Source: Macrococcus epidermidis
GTDB lineage: Bacteria; Bacillota; Bacilli; Staphylococcales; Staphylococcaceae
Length of the DNA stretch: 64,000 nt
Assembly: GCF_003259695.1 (NCBI RefSeq)
Contig: NZ_PZJH01000001.1
Coordinates: 744,001-808,000 of the forward strand
Direction of reading: 5' to 3'
Shown: piece after piece, positions 12,029 through 20,990 of the stretch
Position numbering within the stretch: the first letter of the stretch is position 1
Layout: each line of letters starts with the position of its first letter
Notes under the pieces: generated by a model
What the model was told of the DNA's origin: nothing
The model's database searches: none
Seen by the model: the letters and a program-made list of their open reading frames with translations, nothing else
Translations under genes and position numbers: made by a program

Positions 12029-12065
12029 TTGCATTATTATATTTTCTAGATTATAATAATTATAA
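12029..12065 (+). promoter_or_regulatory. katA promoter with PerR box
   Basis: TTGCAT (12029-12034) and TATAAT (12052-12057) are 17 bases apart. Overlapping the -10 is TTATAATAATTATAA (12051-12065), a perfect match to the PerR box TTAnAATnATTnTAA. PerR-Fe/Mn bound here would block RNA polymerase, and peroxide would release it. Confidence 0.88.
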
Positions 12066-12108
12066 ATAAGACCTATTCTAATCGTTATCAACAAGGAGGA
12101 AAAATTAT

Positions 12109-13587
12109 ATGACAGAAAATAATAATCAATTAAGAGGTTTGTTTGGTGCACCAGTTGGCGATAGAGAAAATTCTATGACAGCAGGGCCTCGTGGTCCTTT
12201 AGTAATGCAGGATATTTTCTTTTTAGAGCAGATGGCACATTTCGATCGTGAAGTTATTCCTGAAAGAAGAATGCATGCAAAAGGTAGTGGCGCTTATGGT
12301 ACTTTTACAGTAACACATGATATCACAAAGTATACAAATGCTAATATTTTTAGTGAAGTTGGTAAACAAACACAAATGTTTGCTCGATTCTCAACAGTTG
12401 CAGGTGAACGTGGTGCAGCAGAAGCAGAACGTGATATCCGTGGATTTGCACTAAAATTTTATACTGAAGAAGGTAACTGGGATTTAGTCGGTAATAATAC
12501 ACCGGTATTCTTCTTCCGTGATCCTAAGTTATTTGCTAGTTTAAATCACGTTGTTAAAAGAGATCCAAGAACAAATATGCATAATCCGGAAAGTAACTGG
12601 GATTTCTGGACATCATTACCTGAGGCTTTACACCAAGTTACAATATTAATGAGTGATCGTGGTATTCCAAAAGGGTTCCGTCATATGCATGGATTTGGTT
12701 CTCATACTTACAGTATGTATAACGATGCTGGAGAGCGTGTATGGGTGAAATTCCATTTCAGAACTGAGCAAGGCATTGAAAATTTAACTTCAGAGGAAGC
12801 AGCACAAATTATTGCGACAGATCGTGAATCAAGTCAACGTGACTTATACAATGCGATTGAAGCGGGTGACTTCCCTAAATGGAAAATGTATATTCAGGTG
12901 ATGACTGAAGAACAAGCAGGAAATCATAAAGATAATCCATTCGATTTAACGAAAGTATGGTATAAAGGTGAGTACCCATTAATACCAGTTGGGGAATTTG
13001 AATTAAATAGAAATCCTGAGAATTATTTTGCTGAAGTGGAACAAGCTGCATTTGCTCCGACAAATATTATCCCAGGTTTAGATTTTTCACCTGATAAAAT
13101 GTTACAAGGTAGATTATTCTCATATGGTGATGCGCAAAGATACCGTTTAGGTGTTAACCATCATCAAATTCCAGTAAACGCACCAAAAGCAGTTACTGGT
13201 GGATGTCCATTCTCAAGAGATGGTGCAATGCGTGTAGATGGTAATTTAGGTAGCCATACAAATTATTATCCTAATCAGTATCAACACCATCAGGATGATG
13301 CAAAGTATAAAAAACCTGCACTAGCAGTTGATAGTGCAGTATACGAATGGAACTTTAGAGAAGATGATGATAATTATTTCGAACAACCTGGAAGATTATT
13401 TAATATTTTATCTCCAGAAGAACAAAAACGTTTATTTATCAATACAGCTAATGAAATGAAAGATGTTTCAACACCAATTAAACATCGTCATATCAGACAC
13501 TGCTATAAAGCAGATCCATTATACGGACAAGGTGTAGCAGCTGCCATGAATATTGATATTAATGAAGTTGATTTAGTAGGGGAATAG
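12109..13587 (+). CDS. katA: catalase
   Basis: Monofunctional haem catalase, 492 residues. The catalytic His (about residue 56) is in [13 protein letters not shown], the distal Asn lies in the region around [15 protein letters not shown], and the proximal haem Tyr is in [30 protein letters not shown] precedes the ATG. It stands alone between a PerR-controlled promoter and its own terminator. It is expected to be induced by hydrogen peroxide. Confidence 0.97.
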   Translation: MTENNNQLRGLFGAPVGDRENSMTAGPRGPLVMQDIFFLEQMAHFDREVIPERRMHAKGSGAYGTFTVTHDITKYTNANIFSEVGKQTQMFARFSTVAGERGAAEAERDIRGFALKFYTEEGNWDLVGNNTPVFFFRDPKLFASLNHVVKRDPRTNMHNPESNWDFWTSLPEALHQVTILMSDRGIPKGFRHMHGFGSHTYSMYNDAGERVWVKFHFRTEQGIENLTSEEAAQIIATDRESSQRDLYNAIEAGDFPKWKMYIQVMTEEQAGNHKDNPFDLTKVWYKGEYPLIPVGEFELNRNPENYFAEVEQAAFAPTNIIPGLDFSPDKMLQGRLFSYGDAQRYRLGVNHHQIPVNAPKAVTGGCPFSRDGAMRVDGNLGSHTNYYPNQYQHHQDDAKYKKPALAVDSAVYEWNFREDDDNYFEQPGRLFNILSPEEQKRLFINTANEMKDVSTPIKHRHIRHCYKADPLYGQGVAAAMNIDINEVDLVGE

Positions 13588-13597
13588 AAGTATTTTT

Positions 13598-13638
13598 AAA
13601 GCCTGCACCCAATTTGGGTGCAGGTTTTGTTTGTTTTA
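13598..13638 (+). terminator. katA terminator
   Basis: CCTGCACCC pairs with GGGTGCAGG, followed by TTTTGTTTGTTTT. Confidence 0.9.
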
Positions 13639-13641
13639 ATT

Positions 13642-13797
13642 GTAAGTGTCGTCAAAAGAAGTTTGAAGTCACTTACTAAATGAAATTGAAAAAAGGTTTG
13701 AGTAAGTGTCGTCAAAAGAAGTTTGAAGTCACTTACTTAACGAAAATGAAAAAAAGGTTTGAGTAAGTGTCGTCAAAAGAAGTTTGAAGTCACTTAC
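13642..13797. repeat. three tandem copies of a hairpin-forming 35-bp repeat
   Basis: Copies at 13642-13676, 13702-13736 and 13763-13797 are identical over 35 bases (period 60, then 61). Each is imperfectly palindromic: outer arms GTAAGTG/CACTTAC, inner arms TCAAA/TTTGA, loop AGAAG. The spacers (25-26 bases, TGAAA...GGTTTGA) are similar but not identical. The array lies between the katA terminator and the rpmG terminator and codes for nothing I can see. Confidence 0.9.
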
Positions 13798-13855
13798 TTA
13801 TTTAATCTCTATAATTATGATCAATAATATGTTCAGACAGCATGAATGTAATTAA

Positions 13856-13881
13856 AATAGGCATCCGCAACCGGATGCCTT
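13856..13881 (-). terminator. terminator of the GTPase-rpmG operon
   Basis: AGGCATCCG and CGGATGCCT form a stem with a 3-4 base loop; on the minus strand it is followed by ATTTTAATT. It lies 50 bases beyond the rpmG stop. Confidence 0.8.
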
Positions 13882-13929
13882 GTGTCGTATTGATATATAA
13901 CCGCAATAATATTGCACGTTTAACGATAA

Positions 13930-14079
13930 TTATTTTGTTTCGCGATGTAAAGTGTATTTTTTTAATCTTGGGCTGTATTTCATTAATTCAATACGCTCAG
14001 GATTATTTCTTTTATTTTTCTTTGTAATATAGTTACGATCTCCACATTCTGTACAAGCTAAAGTTACATTTACTCTCAT
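13930..14079 (-). CDS. rpmG: 50S ribosomal protein L33
   Basis: A 49-residue ribosomal protein beginning [19 protein letters not shown] and ending KYTLHRETK. The first CxxC pair (CTEC) is kept, but the second pair is absent: the usual KYCPR is KYSPR here. AAAGGAGAGC precedes the ATG. It lies 33 bases downstream of the CobW-family GTPase gene on the same strand and so probably falls under the Zur-type box upstream of that gene. This fits an L33 version that does not need bound zinc. Confidence 0.92.
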   Translation of the reverse strand: MRVNVTLACTECGDRNYITKKNKRNNPERIELMKYSPRLKKYTLHRETK

Positions 14080-14112
14080 TTTTATGCTCTCCTTTAAATT
14101 TTATTTAATATT

Positions 14113-15309
14113 TTATAAAACAACATCGGCTTCAACTGGTTCGGCAACTGTGAACTGTGGAAGCGGATCATTAAATGTTGACCAATCTTGTTTCATCTCA
14201 TCATCAGTTAACAGGCAATTATCTAAATCCTGAATAATTTGTTCTTTATTCATCTCAATGCCAATGAATACGAGCTCAGTTTGACGGTCACCAAATTCAT
14301 GATGCCATCTGACTTTCAATGTAGGGTCTTCCAGCATTTCTGCTTTAATATCTGCTTCATTATAAGTTGCAATCCATTCACCGGCACCTTGTATTTGCAT
14401 AGAATTTCCTGCCTGAGAAAGTAAACCGCACATATTATTTCGAGATGCTAGCCAGAAGAAACCTTTTGAACGAATAATATCTAATGAGAAATGTTCTAGG
14501 AAATGCATAAATCGCTCTGGATGGAATGGACGCTGTCTTCTATAAACAAATGAAGCTATCCCGTATTCTTCTGTTTCAGGTGTGTGTTCTTCATTTAATT
14601 CTTTTATCCAGCCTGCTGCCTGACTGGCTTTATCGAAATCAAATAGTCGTGTATTTAAGATGTTATCTAATGTAATATTTGAATGCTCAGTACGATAAAT
14701 TTTAGCATCAGGATTCAATTGATGCAGTAATGCTTCTAATTCTTTTAAATCTTCAACGTGTACAAGGTCACACTTGTTTAAAAGGATGACATTTGCAAAT
14801 TCAATCTGATCGATCAATAAATCGATGACTTCACGTGTGTCAGTTTCGTCGTTCGCCATTTTACGATCTATTAAAGAATCACCAGATGCATAATCGTCCC
14901 AGAATCGATTGGCATCTACAACGGTTACCATCGTATCTAAAATTGTATTATCAGCTAGATTTATATTGAGCACTTCATCATTTAAAGTTAATGTTTGTGC
15001 AACAGGTACAGGTTCTGAAATACCTGTAGATTCAATAACAATATAGTCTAACTGATTGTTTTTAACTAATTTATCGATTTCGATTAATAAATCTTCTCTT
15101 AATGTGCAGCATATACAACCGTTTTGAAGTTGTATCATTTTTTCGTCTGTACGTGACATGTGTACTAAGTCAGCATCGACATTCACTTCACTCATATCAT
15201 TAACAATTACACCGATTTTTTTATTTTCATTATTGGTAAGGATATGATTGAGCAACGTCGTTTTACCACTACCTAAGAAACCACTTAATACTGTAATAGG
15301 TACTTTCAA
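14113..15309 (-). CDS. CobW/COG0523-family GTPase, probable zinc metallochaperone
   Basis: A 398-residue GTPase with Walker [14 protein letters not shown], the hallmark metal motif CICC ([13 protein letters not shown]), [11 protein letters not shown], and the NKCD base-recognition motif, followed by the CobW C-terminal domain. Members with a Zur box (ZigA/YciC/ZagA type) deliver zinc when it is scarce. The start is TTG at 15309 behind GGAGG. A Zur-type box lies 16 bases upstream, and rpmG follows in the operon. A shortened paralogue lies at 16.6-17.3 kb. Confidence 0.9.
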   Translation of the reverse strand: MKVPITVLSGFLGSGKTTLLNHILTNNENKKIGVIVNDMSEVNVDADLVHMSRTDEKMIQLQNGCICCTLREDLLIEIDKLVKNNQLDYIVIESTGISEPVPVAQTLTLNDEVLNINLADNTILDTMVTVVDANRFWDDYASGDSLIDRKMANDETDTREVIDLLIDQIEFANVILLNKCDLVHVEDLKELEALLHQLNPDAKIYRTEHSNITLDNILNTRLFDFDKASQAAGWIKELNEEHTPETEEYGIASFVYRRQRPFHPERFMHFLEHFSLDIIRSKGFFWLASRNNMCGLLSQAGNSMQIQGAGEWIATYNEADIKAEMLEDPTLKVRWHHEFGDRQTELVFIGIEMNKEQIIQDLDNCLLTDDEMKQDWSTFNDPLPQFTVAEPVEADVVL

Positions 15310-15324
15310 AATCTTGCCTCCAAT

Positions 15325-15339
15325 TCGTAATCTTTACGA
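15325..15339 (-). promoter_or_regulatory. Zur-type box upstream of the GTPase-rpmG operon
   Basis: TCGTAATCTTTACGA differs at one position from the Zur consensus TCGTAATnATTACGA. A TATAAA -10-like element lies immediately upstream on the minus strand. Confidence 0.8.
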
Positions 15340-15543
15340 TTTATAATGATACGCCTTGAATGAATTTTTGTAAAGCTTTTTTATTAAATTTTTCTTAATA
15401 CTTTTTCTTCTATATAATGGAGATATTACTTGCTATAATAAAATGTATTTATATAGACCTTTATATTGGATTAAAATGACTTAGGGTTAAAAAATAAAAA
15501 ATTAGTGATTGATTTCTTATTAAATAAGGTTTAGAATGTTAAA

Positions 15544-15558
15544 GCGTAATGATTACGA
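15544..15558 (+). promoter_or_regulatory. Zur-type box upstream of the ZnuA-like gene
   Basis: GCGTAATGATTACGA matches TCGTAATnATTACGA except at the first base. It lies 16 bases before the ATG, at the same distance as in the divergent GTPase operon. Confidence 0.82.
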
Positions 15559-15574
15559 AATAGGAGATGAACGT

Positions 15575-16513
15575 ATGAAGAAGTTATTTTCATTATTATT
15601 AATTGCAACATTAGTATTGATGGCTGCATGTGGTAATAAAAGTAGTGAGAAAGAGTCTGGCGATAAACTACAGGTTTATACTACTGTCTTTCCATTTAAA
15701 AGCATGATAGAACAAATTGGTGGTGATCATGTCACTGTATCGAGTATCTATCCAAATGGTATCGATATACATACATATGAACCAACACAAAAAGATACGA
15801 TGCGTATTGCAAAAAGTGACCTTTTCTTTTATTCAGGTGATGAATTAGATCAGGTGAGTGCTAAAATAGCGAAAGTTATTAACAAAAAGGATAAGACAGT
15901 TCAACTTGCAAAAGATATCGATGAGCATGATTTATTAGCGGGAGAGGAACATGATCATGATCATGAAGCGGACCATGAGCATGACCATGGCGCACATGAC
16001 CCACATGTTTGGCTTGATCCAGAAATGAATAAATCATTTGCAAAAGTGATTAAAGATGAATTAGTTAAAAAGGATAAAGAGCATGAAAAAGAATACACAA
16101 AAAACTATGAAAAACTTGTAAAAGATATCGATGAAATAGATAAACAGCTAAAAACAATTACAAAAACTAAAAAGCAGGATACAGTTTTTATTTCACATGA
16201 TTCAATAGGCTATCTTGCTAAACGTTACGGCTTTAAACAGGAAGGGGTTTCAGGTATGAATAATGAAGAACCTTCTCAAAGTGATATTATTAACATGATT
16301 AATCATATTAATAAATCAAAAGCAACAGTAATCCTATATGAACAAAATATTCCTACAAAAACAGTTGATATTATTAAAGATAAAACGAATGCTACTGCTG
16401 TGCCATTCCACAATATGGCTGTGTTAACAGATAAGGATAAAAAAGATGTAACATATCAGGATCTCATGAAAACAAATATTGATTCATTAGATAAAGCACT
16501 TAACAATAAATAA
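15575..16513 (+). CDS. znuA: zinc ABC transporter substrate-binding lipoprotein (ZnuA/AdcA-like)
   Basis: Extracellular zinc-binding lipoprotein. The ATG at 15575 follows AGGAGATGAACGT; the signal peptide ends in lipobox LMAAC. Family features are a His/Asp-rich loop (about residues 120-140, EHDHDHEADHEHDHG), DPHVWLDPE, and SHDSIGYLAKRYG. Unlike S. aureus AdcA it has no ZinT domain at its end; a separate ZinT-like lipoprotein is at 21 kb. No permease or ATPase gene adjoins it, so it must work with a transporter encoded elsewhere. It is expected to be repressed by zinc via Zur. Confidence 0.92.
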   Translation: MKKLFSLLLIATLVLMAACGNKSSEKESGDKLQVYTTVFPFKSMIEQIGGDHVTVSSIYPNGIDIHTYEPTQKDTMRIAKSDLFFYSGDELDQVSAKIAKVINKKDKTVQLAKDIDEHDLLAGEEHDHDHEADHEHDHGAHDPHVWLDPEMNKSFAKVIKDELVKKDKEHEKEYTKNYEKLVKDIDEIDKQLKTITKTKKQDTVFISHDSIGYLAKRYGFKQEGVSGMNNEEPSQSDIINMINHINKSKATVILYEQNIPTKTVDIIKDKTNATAVPFHNMAVLTDKDKKDVTYQDLMKTNIDSLDKALNNK

Positions 16514-16538
16514 AGGTTTTATAAAGTAAATTAATCTT

Positions 16539-16580
16539 TGAAATTTGGGTTCGGTATAGCCGGACTCAAATTTTTTATTT
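16539..16580 (+). terminator. terminator after znuA
   Basis: AATTTGGGTTCGG pairs (with two G-T wobbles) with CCGGACTCAAATT, followed by TTTTATTTT. Confidence 0.8.
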
Positions 16581-16612
16581 TACATGCATAGTATGGTATG
16601 CTATATTATAAA

Positions 16613-16627
16613 TCGTAATAATTATGA
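16613..16627 (+). promoter_or_regulatory. Zur-type box upstream of the broken GTPase and rpsN
   Basis: TCGTAATAATTATGA differs from TCGTAATnATTACGA at one position. It lies 14 bases before the vestigial ATG at 16642 and probably still controls rpsN. Confidence 0.8.
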
Positions 16628-16641
16628 TTTAGGAGATTTAA

Positions 16642-17279
16642 ATGATGAAGTTGACAAAGAAAAACTAATCCAGGTCTTAAGAACACTTCAACCCACAGCG
16701 CGCTTTATTGAAACAAGTCATTCACAAGTAGATCCGAGCGAGATACTTAATACCAATTTATTTGATTTTGAAACGGCTGCTAATTCTGCAGGATGGATTA
16801 AAGAACTTACAGAAGGAGGACATCATACGCATACACCAGAAACAGAGGAGTATGGTATAAGTTCATTTGTTTATCATAGAACATTACCTTTTCATCCGAA
16901 ACGTTTTTATGATTGGTCACAATCAATGGATGTATCAATTGTCAGAGCAAAAGGAATAGCTTGGCTCGCAAATTATAATACTGTCGCATGTTTATTCTCA
17001 CAAGCAGGGCCGTCAGTAGAAATTAATCCAGTAACATTTTGAGTAGCTGCAATGCCAAAAGATGAACAAGATAGAATATTAAGTGAACGTCCTGAAGTAT
17101 TACAGGGCTGGGATTTGGAATATGGTGACAGACATACAAAAATTGTGATTATCGGGACAGATTTAGAACAAGAAAAAATAACAGCAGAACTTGATGCATG
17201 TTTATTAAAAATGAATGAAATTGATGAAGCGTGGGAAAGTTTTGCTGATCCTTATGGATGGCAAATCAGAAAAATATAA
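16642..17279 (+). pseudogene. broken second CobW/COG0523-family GTPase
   Basis: Zur box, AGGAG ribosome binding site and ATG (16642) are intact, but this ATG opens only an 8-codon frame. In another frame the sequence reads DEVDKEKLIQVLRTLQPTARF and continues as the C-terminal half of a COG0523 protein ([34 protein letters not shown]). It parallels the intact paralogue at 14.1-15.3 kb from its post-NKCD region onward. The whole G domain (Walker A, CxCC) is missing. A TGA at 17040-17042, where TGG is expected (NPVTF-stop-VAAMPKDEQ), breaks the rest. Confidence 0.85.
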
Positions 17280-17294
17280 ATTAAAGGAGAAATT

Positions 17295-17564
17295 ATGGCT
17301 AAAAAATCAAAAATTGCAAAAGAAGCTAAAAGACAAGCATTAGTAGAACAATATAGAGAGAAAAGAGAAGCATTAAAAGCAGCAGGAGATTACGAAGGTC
17401 TTCAAAAATTACCAAGGGACTCAGCACCTTCAAGACTTACTACACGTTGCCAAGTAACTGGAAGACCGAGAAGTGTTTATCGTAAATTCGGATTGTCTAG
17501 AATAGCTTTTCGAGAACTAGCACATAAAGGACAAATTCCAGGTGTTAAAAAAGCGAGCTGGTAA
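17295..17564 (+). CDS. rpsN: 30S ribosomal protein S14, zinc-independent form
   Basis: An 89-residue S14 of the long, cysteine-poor type ([14 protein letters not shown]... [28 protein letters not shown]). It has one Cys instead of the CxxC...CxxC ribbon, so it needs no zinc. This form replaces the zinc-binding S14 when zinc is limiting. AAGGAGAAATT precedes the ATG. It lies 15 bases behind the broken GTPase remnant and shares its Zur-type box. Confidence 0.95.
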   Translation: MAKKSKIAKEAKRQALVEQYREKREALKAAGDYEGLQKLPRDSAPSRLTTRCQVTGRPRSVYRKFGLSRIAFRELAHKGQIPGVKKASW

Positions 17565-17585
17565 TCAATATAAAACAAGAACAAA

Positions 17586-17619
17586 GACGAATGAGTTAAT
17601 TTAATTCATTCGTCTTTTC
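17586..17619 (+). terminator. rpsN terminator
   Basis: AAGACGAATGA pairs with TCATTCGTCTT, followed by TTCATTG. Confidence 0.85.
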
Positions 17620-17750
17620 ATTGTATATCACTTTACTTTTATTCTAAACAGTAGTAAAGTTTCCATTGGATAAATGATAATAATAAAATTTTATTAATGA
17701 AAAATTCTATATTATTCATAAAATATAACAAATGATTAGAGGTTTTAAAT

Positions 17751-18734
17751 ATGCAGGATGTATTTGATTATGAAGATATTCAACTGATACCTAATAAATG
17801 TATCGTAAAAAGTCGTTCTGAATGTGATACATCAATTCAGTTTGGTCCATTACGTTTTCGAATCCCAGTTGTACCGGCAAATATGCAGACAGTTATCAAT
17901 GAAGAACTTGCTGAGATGTTTGCTCAAAATGGCTATTTTTATATTATGCATCGATTTGATGAGGCAGCAAGATTACCATTTATCAAGAATATGCACGAAA
18001 AAGGTTTATATGCATCGATTTCAGTAGGTGTAAAATCATCCGAATATGATTTTATTAAAACGCTGGCCAATGAAAATATTGTACCTGAATATATCACAAT
18101 TGATATTGCACATGGCCATTCTGATCAGGTCATTGAAATGATTCATCATATTAAAAAGTTGATACCGGAAACATTCCTGATAGCAGGTAACGTTGGTACA
18201 CCAGAAGCGGTTCGTGAACTTGAAAATGCAGGAGCAGATGCTACTAAAGTTGGTATCGGACCAGGTCGGGTGTGCATTACAAAGATAAAAACTGGCTTCG
18301 GAACAGGTGGATGGCAACTTGCAGCATTAAGATTATGTTCAAAAGCTGCGCGTAAACCATTAATTGCCGATGGTGGCATTCGTACGCATGGCGACATCGC
18401 TAAATCCATTCGTTTTGGTGCTTCCATGGTGATGATTGGATCATTACTTGCGGCGCATGAAGAATCACCAGGAGAAATGATTGAAAAAGATGGTAAACAC
18501 TATAAAGAATATTTTGGTAGTGCATCAGAATTTCAAAAGGGCATACGTAAAAATGTCGAAGGTAAAAAGCTATTCGTTGAACATAAAGGTTCCTTAAAAG
18601 AGAAACTCATAGAAATGGAACAGGATATACAATCATCAATTTCATACGCAGGTGGAAAAGACCTTAAAGCAATAACAACGGTAGATTATGTTATTGTGAG
18701 AAACTCTATATTTAATGGAGATACTGATTATTAA
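17751..18734 (+). CDS. guaC: GMP reductase
   Basis: Deaminates GMP reductively to IMP in purine salvage. The 327-residue protein is an IMPDH/GMPR barrel with the catalytic Cys in [11 protein letters not shown], preceded by IAHGHSDQV and [38 protein letters not shown] is the phosphate-binding part. Length and motif spacing indicate GMP reductase (type 2), not IMP dehydrogenase, and there is no CBS insertion. I saw no purine riboswitch in the 130 bases upstream. It is alone between two terminators. Confidence 0.94.
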   Translation: MQDVFDYEDIQLIPNKCIVKSRSECDTSIQFGPLRFRIPVVPANMQTVINEELAEMFAQNGYFYIMHRFDEAARLPFIKNMHEKGLYASISVGVKSSEYDFIKTLANENIVPEYITIDIAHGHSDQVIEMIHHIKKLIPETFLIAGNVGTPEAVRELENAGADATKVGIGPGRVCITKIKTGFGTGGWQLAALRLCSKAARKPLIADGGIRTHGDIAKSIRFGASMVMIGSLLAAHEESPGEMIEKDGKHYKEYFGSASEFQKGIRKNVEGKKLFVEHKGSLKEKLIEMEQDIQSSISYAGGKDLKAITTVDYVIVRNSIFNGDTDY

Positions 18735-18770
18735 GCAATTCGTACAGAAAAAGAATTAAATTTGATATAA

Positions 18771-18803
18771 TTAAAAACATACACGCTGTGTATGTTTTTA
18801 ATT
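18771..18803 (+). terminator. guaC terminator
   Basis: AAAAACATACAC pairs with TGTGTATGTTTTT, followed by AATTTAT. The next gene starts 15 bases later, so it needs its own promoter or read-through. Confidence 0.8.
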
Positions 18804-18817
18804 TATAGAGGTGTTAC

Positions 18818-19897
18818 ATGAAGCAAATATTGTCATTATGCCTAGTAATAATATTTATACTTATTTTTCCGATTAGTTTTCTTCAATTATCCGATAATAT
18901 TATTTTGAATATAAAGTCTGAACTACGTGAAATGATTAAAGAAAATCATTTACTGACTGAAAAGCCGGAAAAAGCAAAAAATATAAATGTCGGAAAAATT
19001 AAAATGGGGATGACCCAATCACAAGTCAATCATATTTTAGGTAAACCGCATGAACAATTGTTAAATGAATACCAACAGTACTGGACGGTCTATCATAGAG
19101 ATTATGATGACTTTATGCTGGTTATGTATTTAAATGGTAAGGTGAGTGGTGTCTATTCCAATCAGAATATGATCGTTACTGATAATGGTATAAAGTATGG
19201 TTTGACACGCGAAAATGTTGAGAAAAAACTAGGTCAGCCGTTGGAAGTTTTTCAAGGTAAAGATTATCAACTTGCTTTAGACAATAAAGAAAGTGCGATT
19301 TATCAGTATGGACAGTACTTTGTTACAATTTATTATGATAAGTATCGTAATAATACAGTAAGTGGAATAAAAATTATTAATAAGTCAATTGATCAGTTGA
19401 AGCAAAATTATTATGCTTATCCAAATGATAATTTAGAGAAAGATTATGCAAGGTTACACTTTGAGTTAACAAATGCAACAAGAAAAATGTTTGGTAAGCA
19501 AATACTAAATGTACATCCAGAAATTGCAAAAGTTGCATCTGCACACGCAAAAGATATGGCTGAACATCATTATTTCAGTCATACAAATAAACAGAATGAA
19601 ACACCATTTGACCGTATTAAAAAAGCAAATTTAAATTATAGTGTCGCTGGTGAAAATATCGCTTACGGTCAAGTATCACCCATCGAAGCGCATCATGGAT
19701 TGATGAATAGTTTAGGCCATAGAAAAAATATTCTGAAACAGAATTATTTGAGTTTAGGCGTAGGAATAGCATTCAATGACAACAATCAGCCATATTATGC
19801 TGAAAACTATATTACGCAATATAAAAAAAAAAATTTATTTTCAAAAGGAGTTTCAAATGAAAGAAAAAATATCTGCTTCATTATTGATAACAACTGA
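18818..19897 (+). CDS. CAP-domain protein with N-terminal membrane anchor
   Basis: An N-terminal hydrophobic segment (residues 5-25) is a signal or anchor. Residues ~65-190 hold two GMTQSQV/GLTRENV-type repeats of the CAP-associated domain, and the C-terminal ~130 residues form a CAP/SCP domain (HPEIAKVASAHAKDMAEHHYFSH, SVAGENIAYG, HRKNIL). It is probably a surface protein of unknown activity. The CAP domain should end near YYAENYITQYKKK; an A11 run (19823-19833) then leads into a tail overlapping the next gene by 41 bases. One more A would end the protein at a TGA overlapping the next ATG. Confidence 0.82.
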   Translation: MKQILSLCLVIIFILIFPISFLQLSDNIILNIKSELREMIKENHLLTEKPEKAKNINVGKIKMGMTQSQVNHILGKPHEQLLNEYQQYWTVYHRDYDDFMLVMYLNGKVSGVYSNQNMIVTDNGIKYGLTRENVEKKLGQPLEVFQGKDYQLALDNKESAIYQYGQYFVTIYYDKYRNNTVSGIKIINKSIDQLKQNYYAYPNDNLEKDYARLHFELTNATRKMFGKQILNVHPEIAKVASAHAKDMAEHHYFSHTNKQNETPFDRIKKANLNYSVAGENIAYGQVSPIEAHHGLMNSLGHRKNILKQNYLSLGVGIAFNDNNQPYYAENYITQYKKKNLFSKGVSNERKNICFIIDNN

Positions 19898-20273
19898 AGA
19901 CAAAATATTAGTACAGGATTTCGGAAATAAACAAATGAAATTACCAAGTGTCGTAAAATCAGGTCAATCAACAATTAAAGATACTGCAGAACAATTTGCA
20001 CGTAAATTAAATCACGATATTAAAGTTGGGGGTATATTGTTTGTCGTTGAAGAGAAAAAAGAATTCAAGACATGGTTATCGAAAACGATGGCCAATGATA
20101 CTGCATTTGTGTTTAACGCTAAAAATAAACAAGAATTTAGAGTTCGTGCACCATATGCCTGGTTAGACTTTGACTATCTAGATCAGCTTGATATCGCAGA
20201 TGAGTTAAAACATTTAATTGTTTCGAACCAAGTGATAAAATCAAGTGTACCACTTATTAATTTACACAAATAA
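19857..20273 (+). CDS. NUDIX-like hypothetical protein
   Basis: A 138-residue protein. The ATG at 19857 has AAGGAG six bases upstream. The beginning (SASLLITTEDKILVQDFGNKQMKLPSVVKSGQSTIKDTAEQFARKL) looks like the first half of a NUDIX fold, but the catalytic REXXEE signature is missing, so it is probably not an active NUDIX hydrolase. It overlaps the CAP gene end and is followed by a VOC gene. Function unknown; the fold assignment is tentative. Confidence 0.6.
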   Translation: MKEKISASLLITTEDKILVQDFGNKQMKLPSVVKSGQSTIKDTAEQFARKLNHDIKVGGILFVVEEKKEFKTWLSKTMANDTAFVFNAKNKQEFRVRAPYAWLDFDYLDQLDIADELKHLIVSNQVIKSSVPLINLHK

Positions 20274-20293
20274 AAAGAGCAGAGGGAGAATAA

Positions 20294-20674
20294 ATGAAAT
20301 CATACTGGATTAATTTACCTGTTGCAGATGTGAAAGCATCAACTGAATTTTTTAGAAATATTGGTTTTGAGATTAATGAAGAGCGTTCAAATGATGATAC
20401 ATTAGCTGGAATAATGGTAGGGAAACAAGTAATTTGTTTATTTAGAAAAGATGTTCTGGAAGGCTTTATGGGACGTGAAAGTAGAAGGAGATCTGATTAT
20501 CCTGAAACGATTATTTCTTTTGATATGGAGAGTGATGAAGCAGTTGATGAATTGGCAAGATTAATAGAACAAAATGGTGGGAAAGTATTGAGTCCTCCAG
20601 GTAAGAAAAATGGTTATTATGGTATAATGTTTTCAGATTTAGATGATCATTTATTCAATGTTATCGTAATGTAG
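20294..20674 (+). CDS. VOC (glyoxalase/dioxygenase superfamily) protein
   Basis: A 126-residue single-domain vicinal-oxygen-chelate protein. The pattern WINLPVADVKASTEFFRNIGFEI at the start and YYGIMFSDLDDHLFNVIVM at the end are typical of glyoxalase/bleomycin-resistance-like folds. The sequence lacks clear evidence for a particular substrate. AGAGGGAG precedes the ATG. It sits 20 bases behind the NUDIX-like gene. Confidence 0.8.
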   Translation: MKSYWINLPVADVKASTEFFRNIGFEINEERSNDDTLAGIMVGKQVICLFRKDVLEGFMGRESRRRSDYPETIISFDMESDEAVDELARLIEQNGGKVLSPPGKKNGYYGIMFSDLDDHLFNVIVM

Positions 20675-20694
20675 GAATAAAGGCAGGAATTATT

Positions 20695-20946
20695 ATGTAT
20701 CGTTTTATTGTAATATTATTATTATTAATGAGTTCACTTTTATTGATATTTACACCATTTATTCATGGAAGAGGTCAAATTAATTTATATGTACAGATGC
20801 TTTTGTATGTAACGACCTTACTTGGTTTATATATGAGTGCTTTATTTGGTAATGTAAGTCATAGAAAGCTATTTGTTGGATTAAATCTTATCATTGTGAT
20901 ATTAATTATTTCAATGCATACATTCAACTTCTGGATAGGAAAATAA
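20695..20946 (+). CDS. small membrane protein
   Basis: An 83-residue protein with three hydrophobic segments (about residues 4-24, 30-50 and 58-78) joined by short polar loops (FIHGRGQ and NVSHRK). AGGCAGG lies upstream of the ATG. It is the last gene of the CAP/NUDIX-like/VOC group. I do not recognise the family. Confidence 0.7.
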   Translation: MYRFIVILLLLMSSLLLIFTPFIHGRGQINLYVQMLLYVTTLLGLYMSALFGNVSHRKLFVGLNLIIVILIISMHTFNFWIGK

Positions 20947-20990
20947 AAACCAGGAGCTTATCATATTAGGATAAGTTCCTGGTTTTTTAT
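20945..20990. terminator. bidirectional terminator
   Basis: AAACCAGGA(G)CTTATC pairs with GATAAG(T)TCCTGGTTT followed by T-rich sequence. It lies between the convergent small membrane protein and zinT-like genes. Confidence 0.85.

Noticed and set aside
13842-14027. A 61-codon plus-strand frame over the rpmG terminator
   Set aside because: It crosses the terminator and is antisense to rpmG, which explains the sequence better.
17620-17750. Possible purine riboswitch before guaC
   Set aside because: The leader is short and AT-rich and lacks the three-helix junction core.
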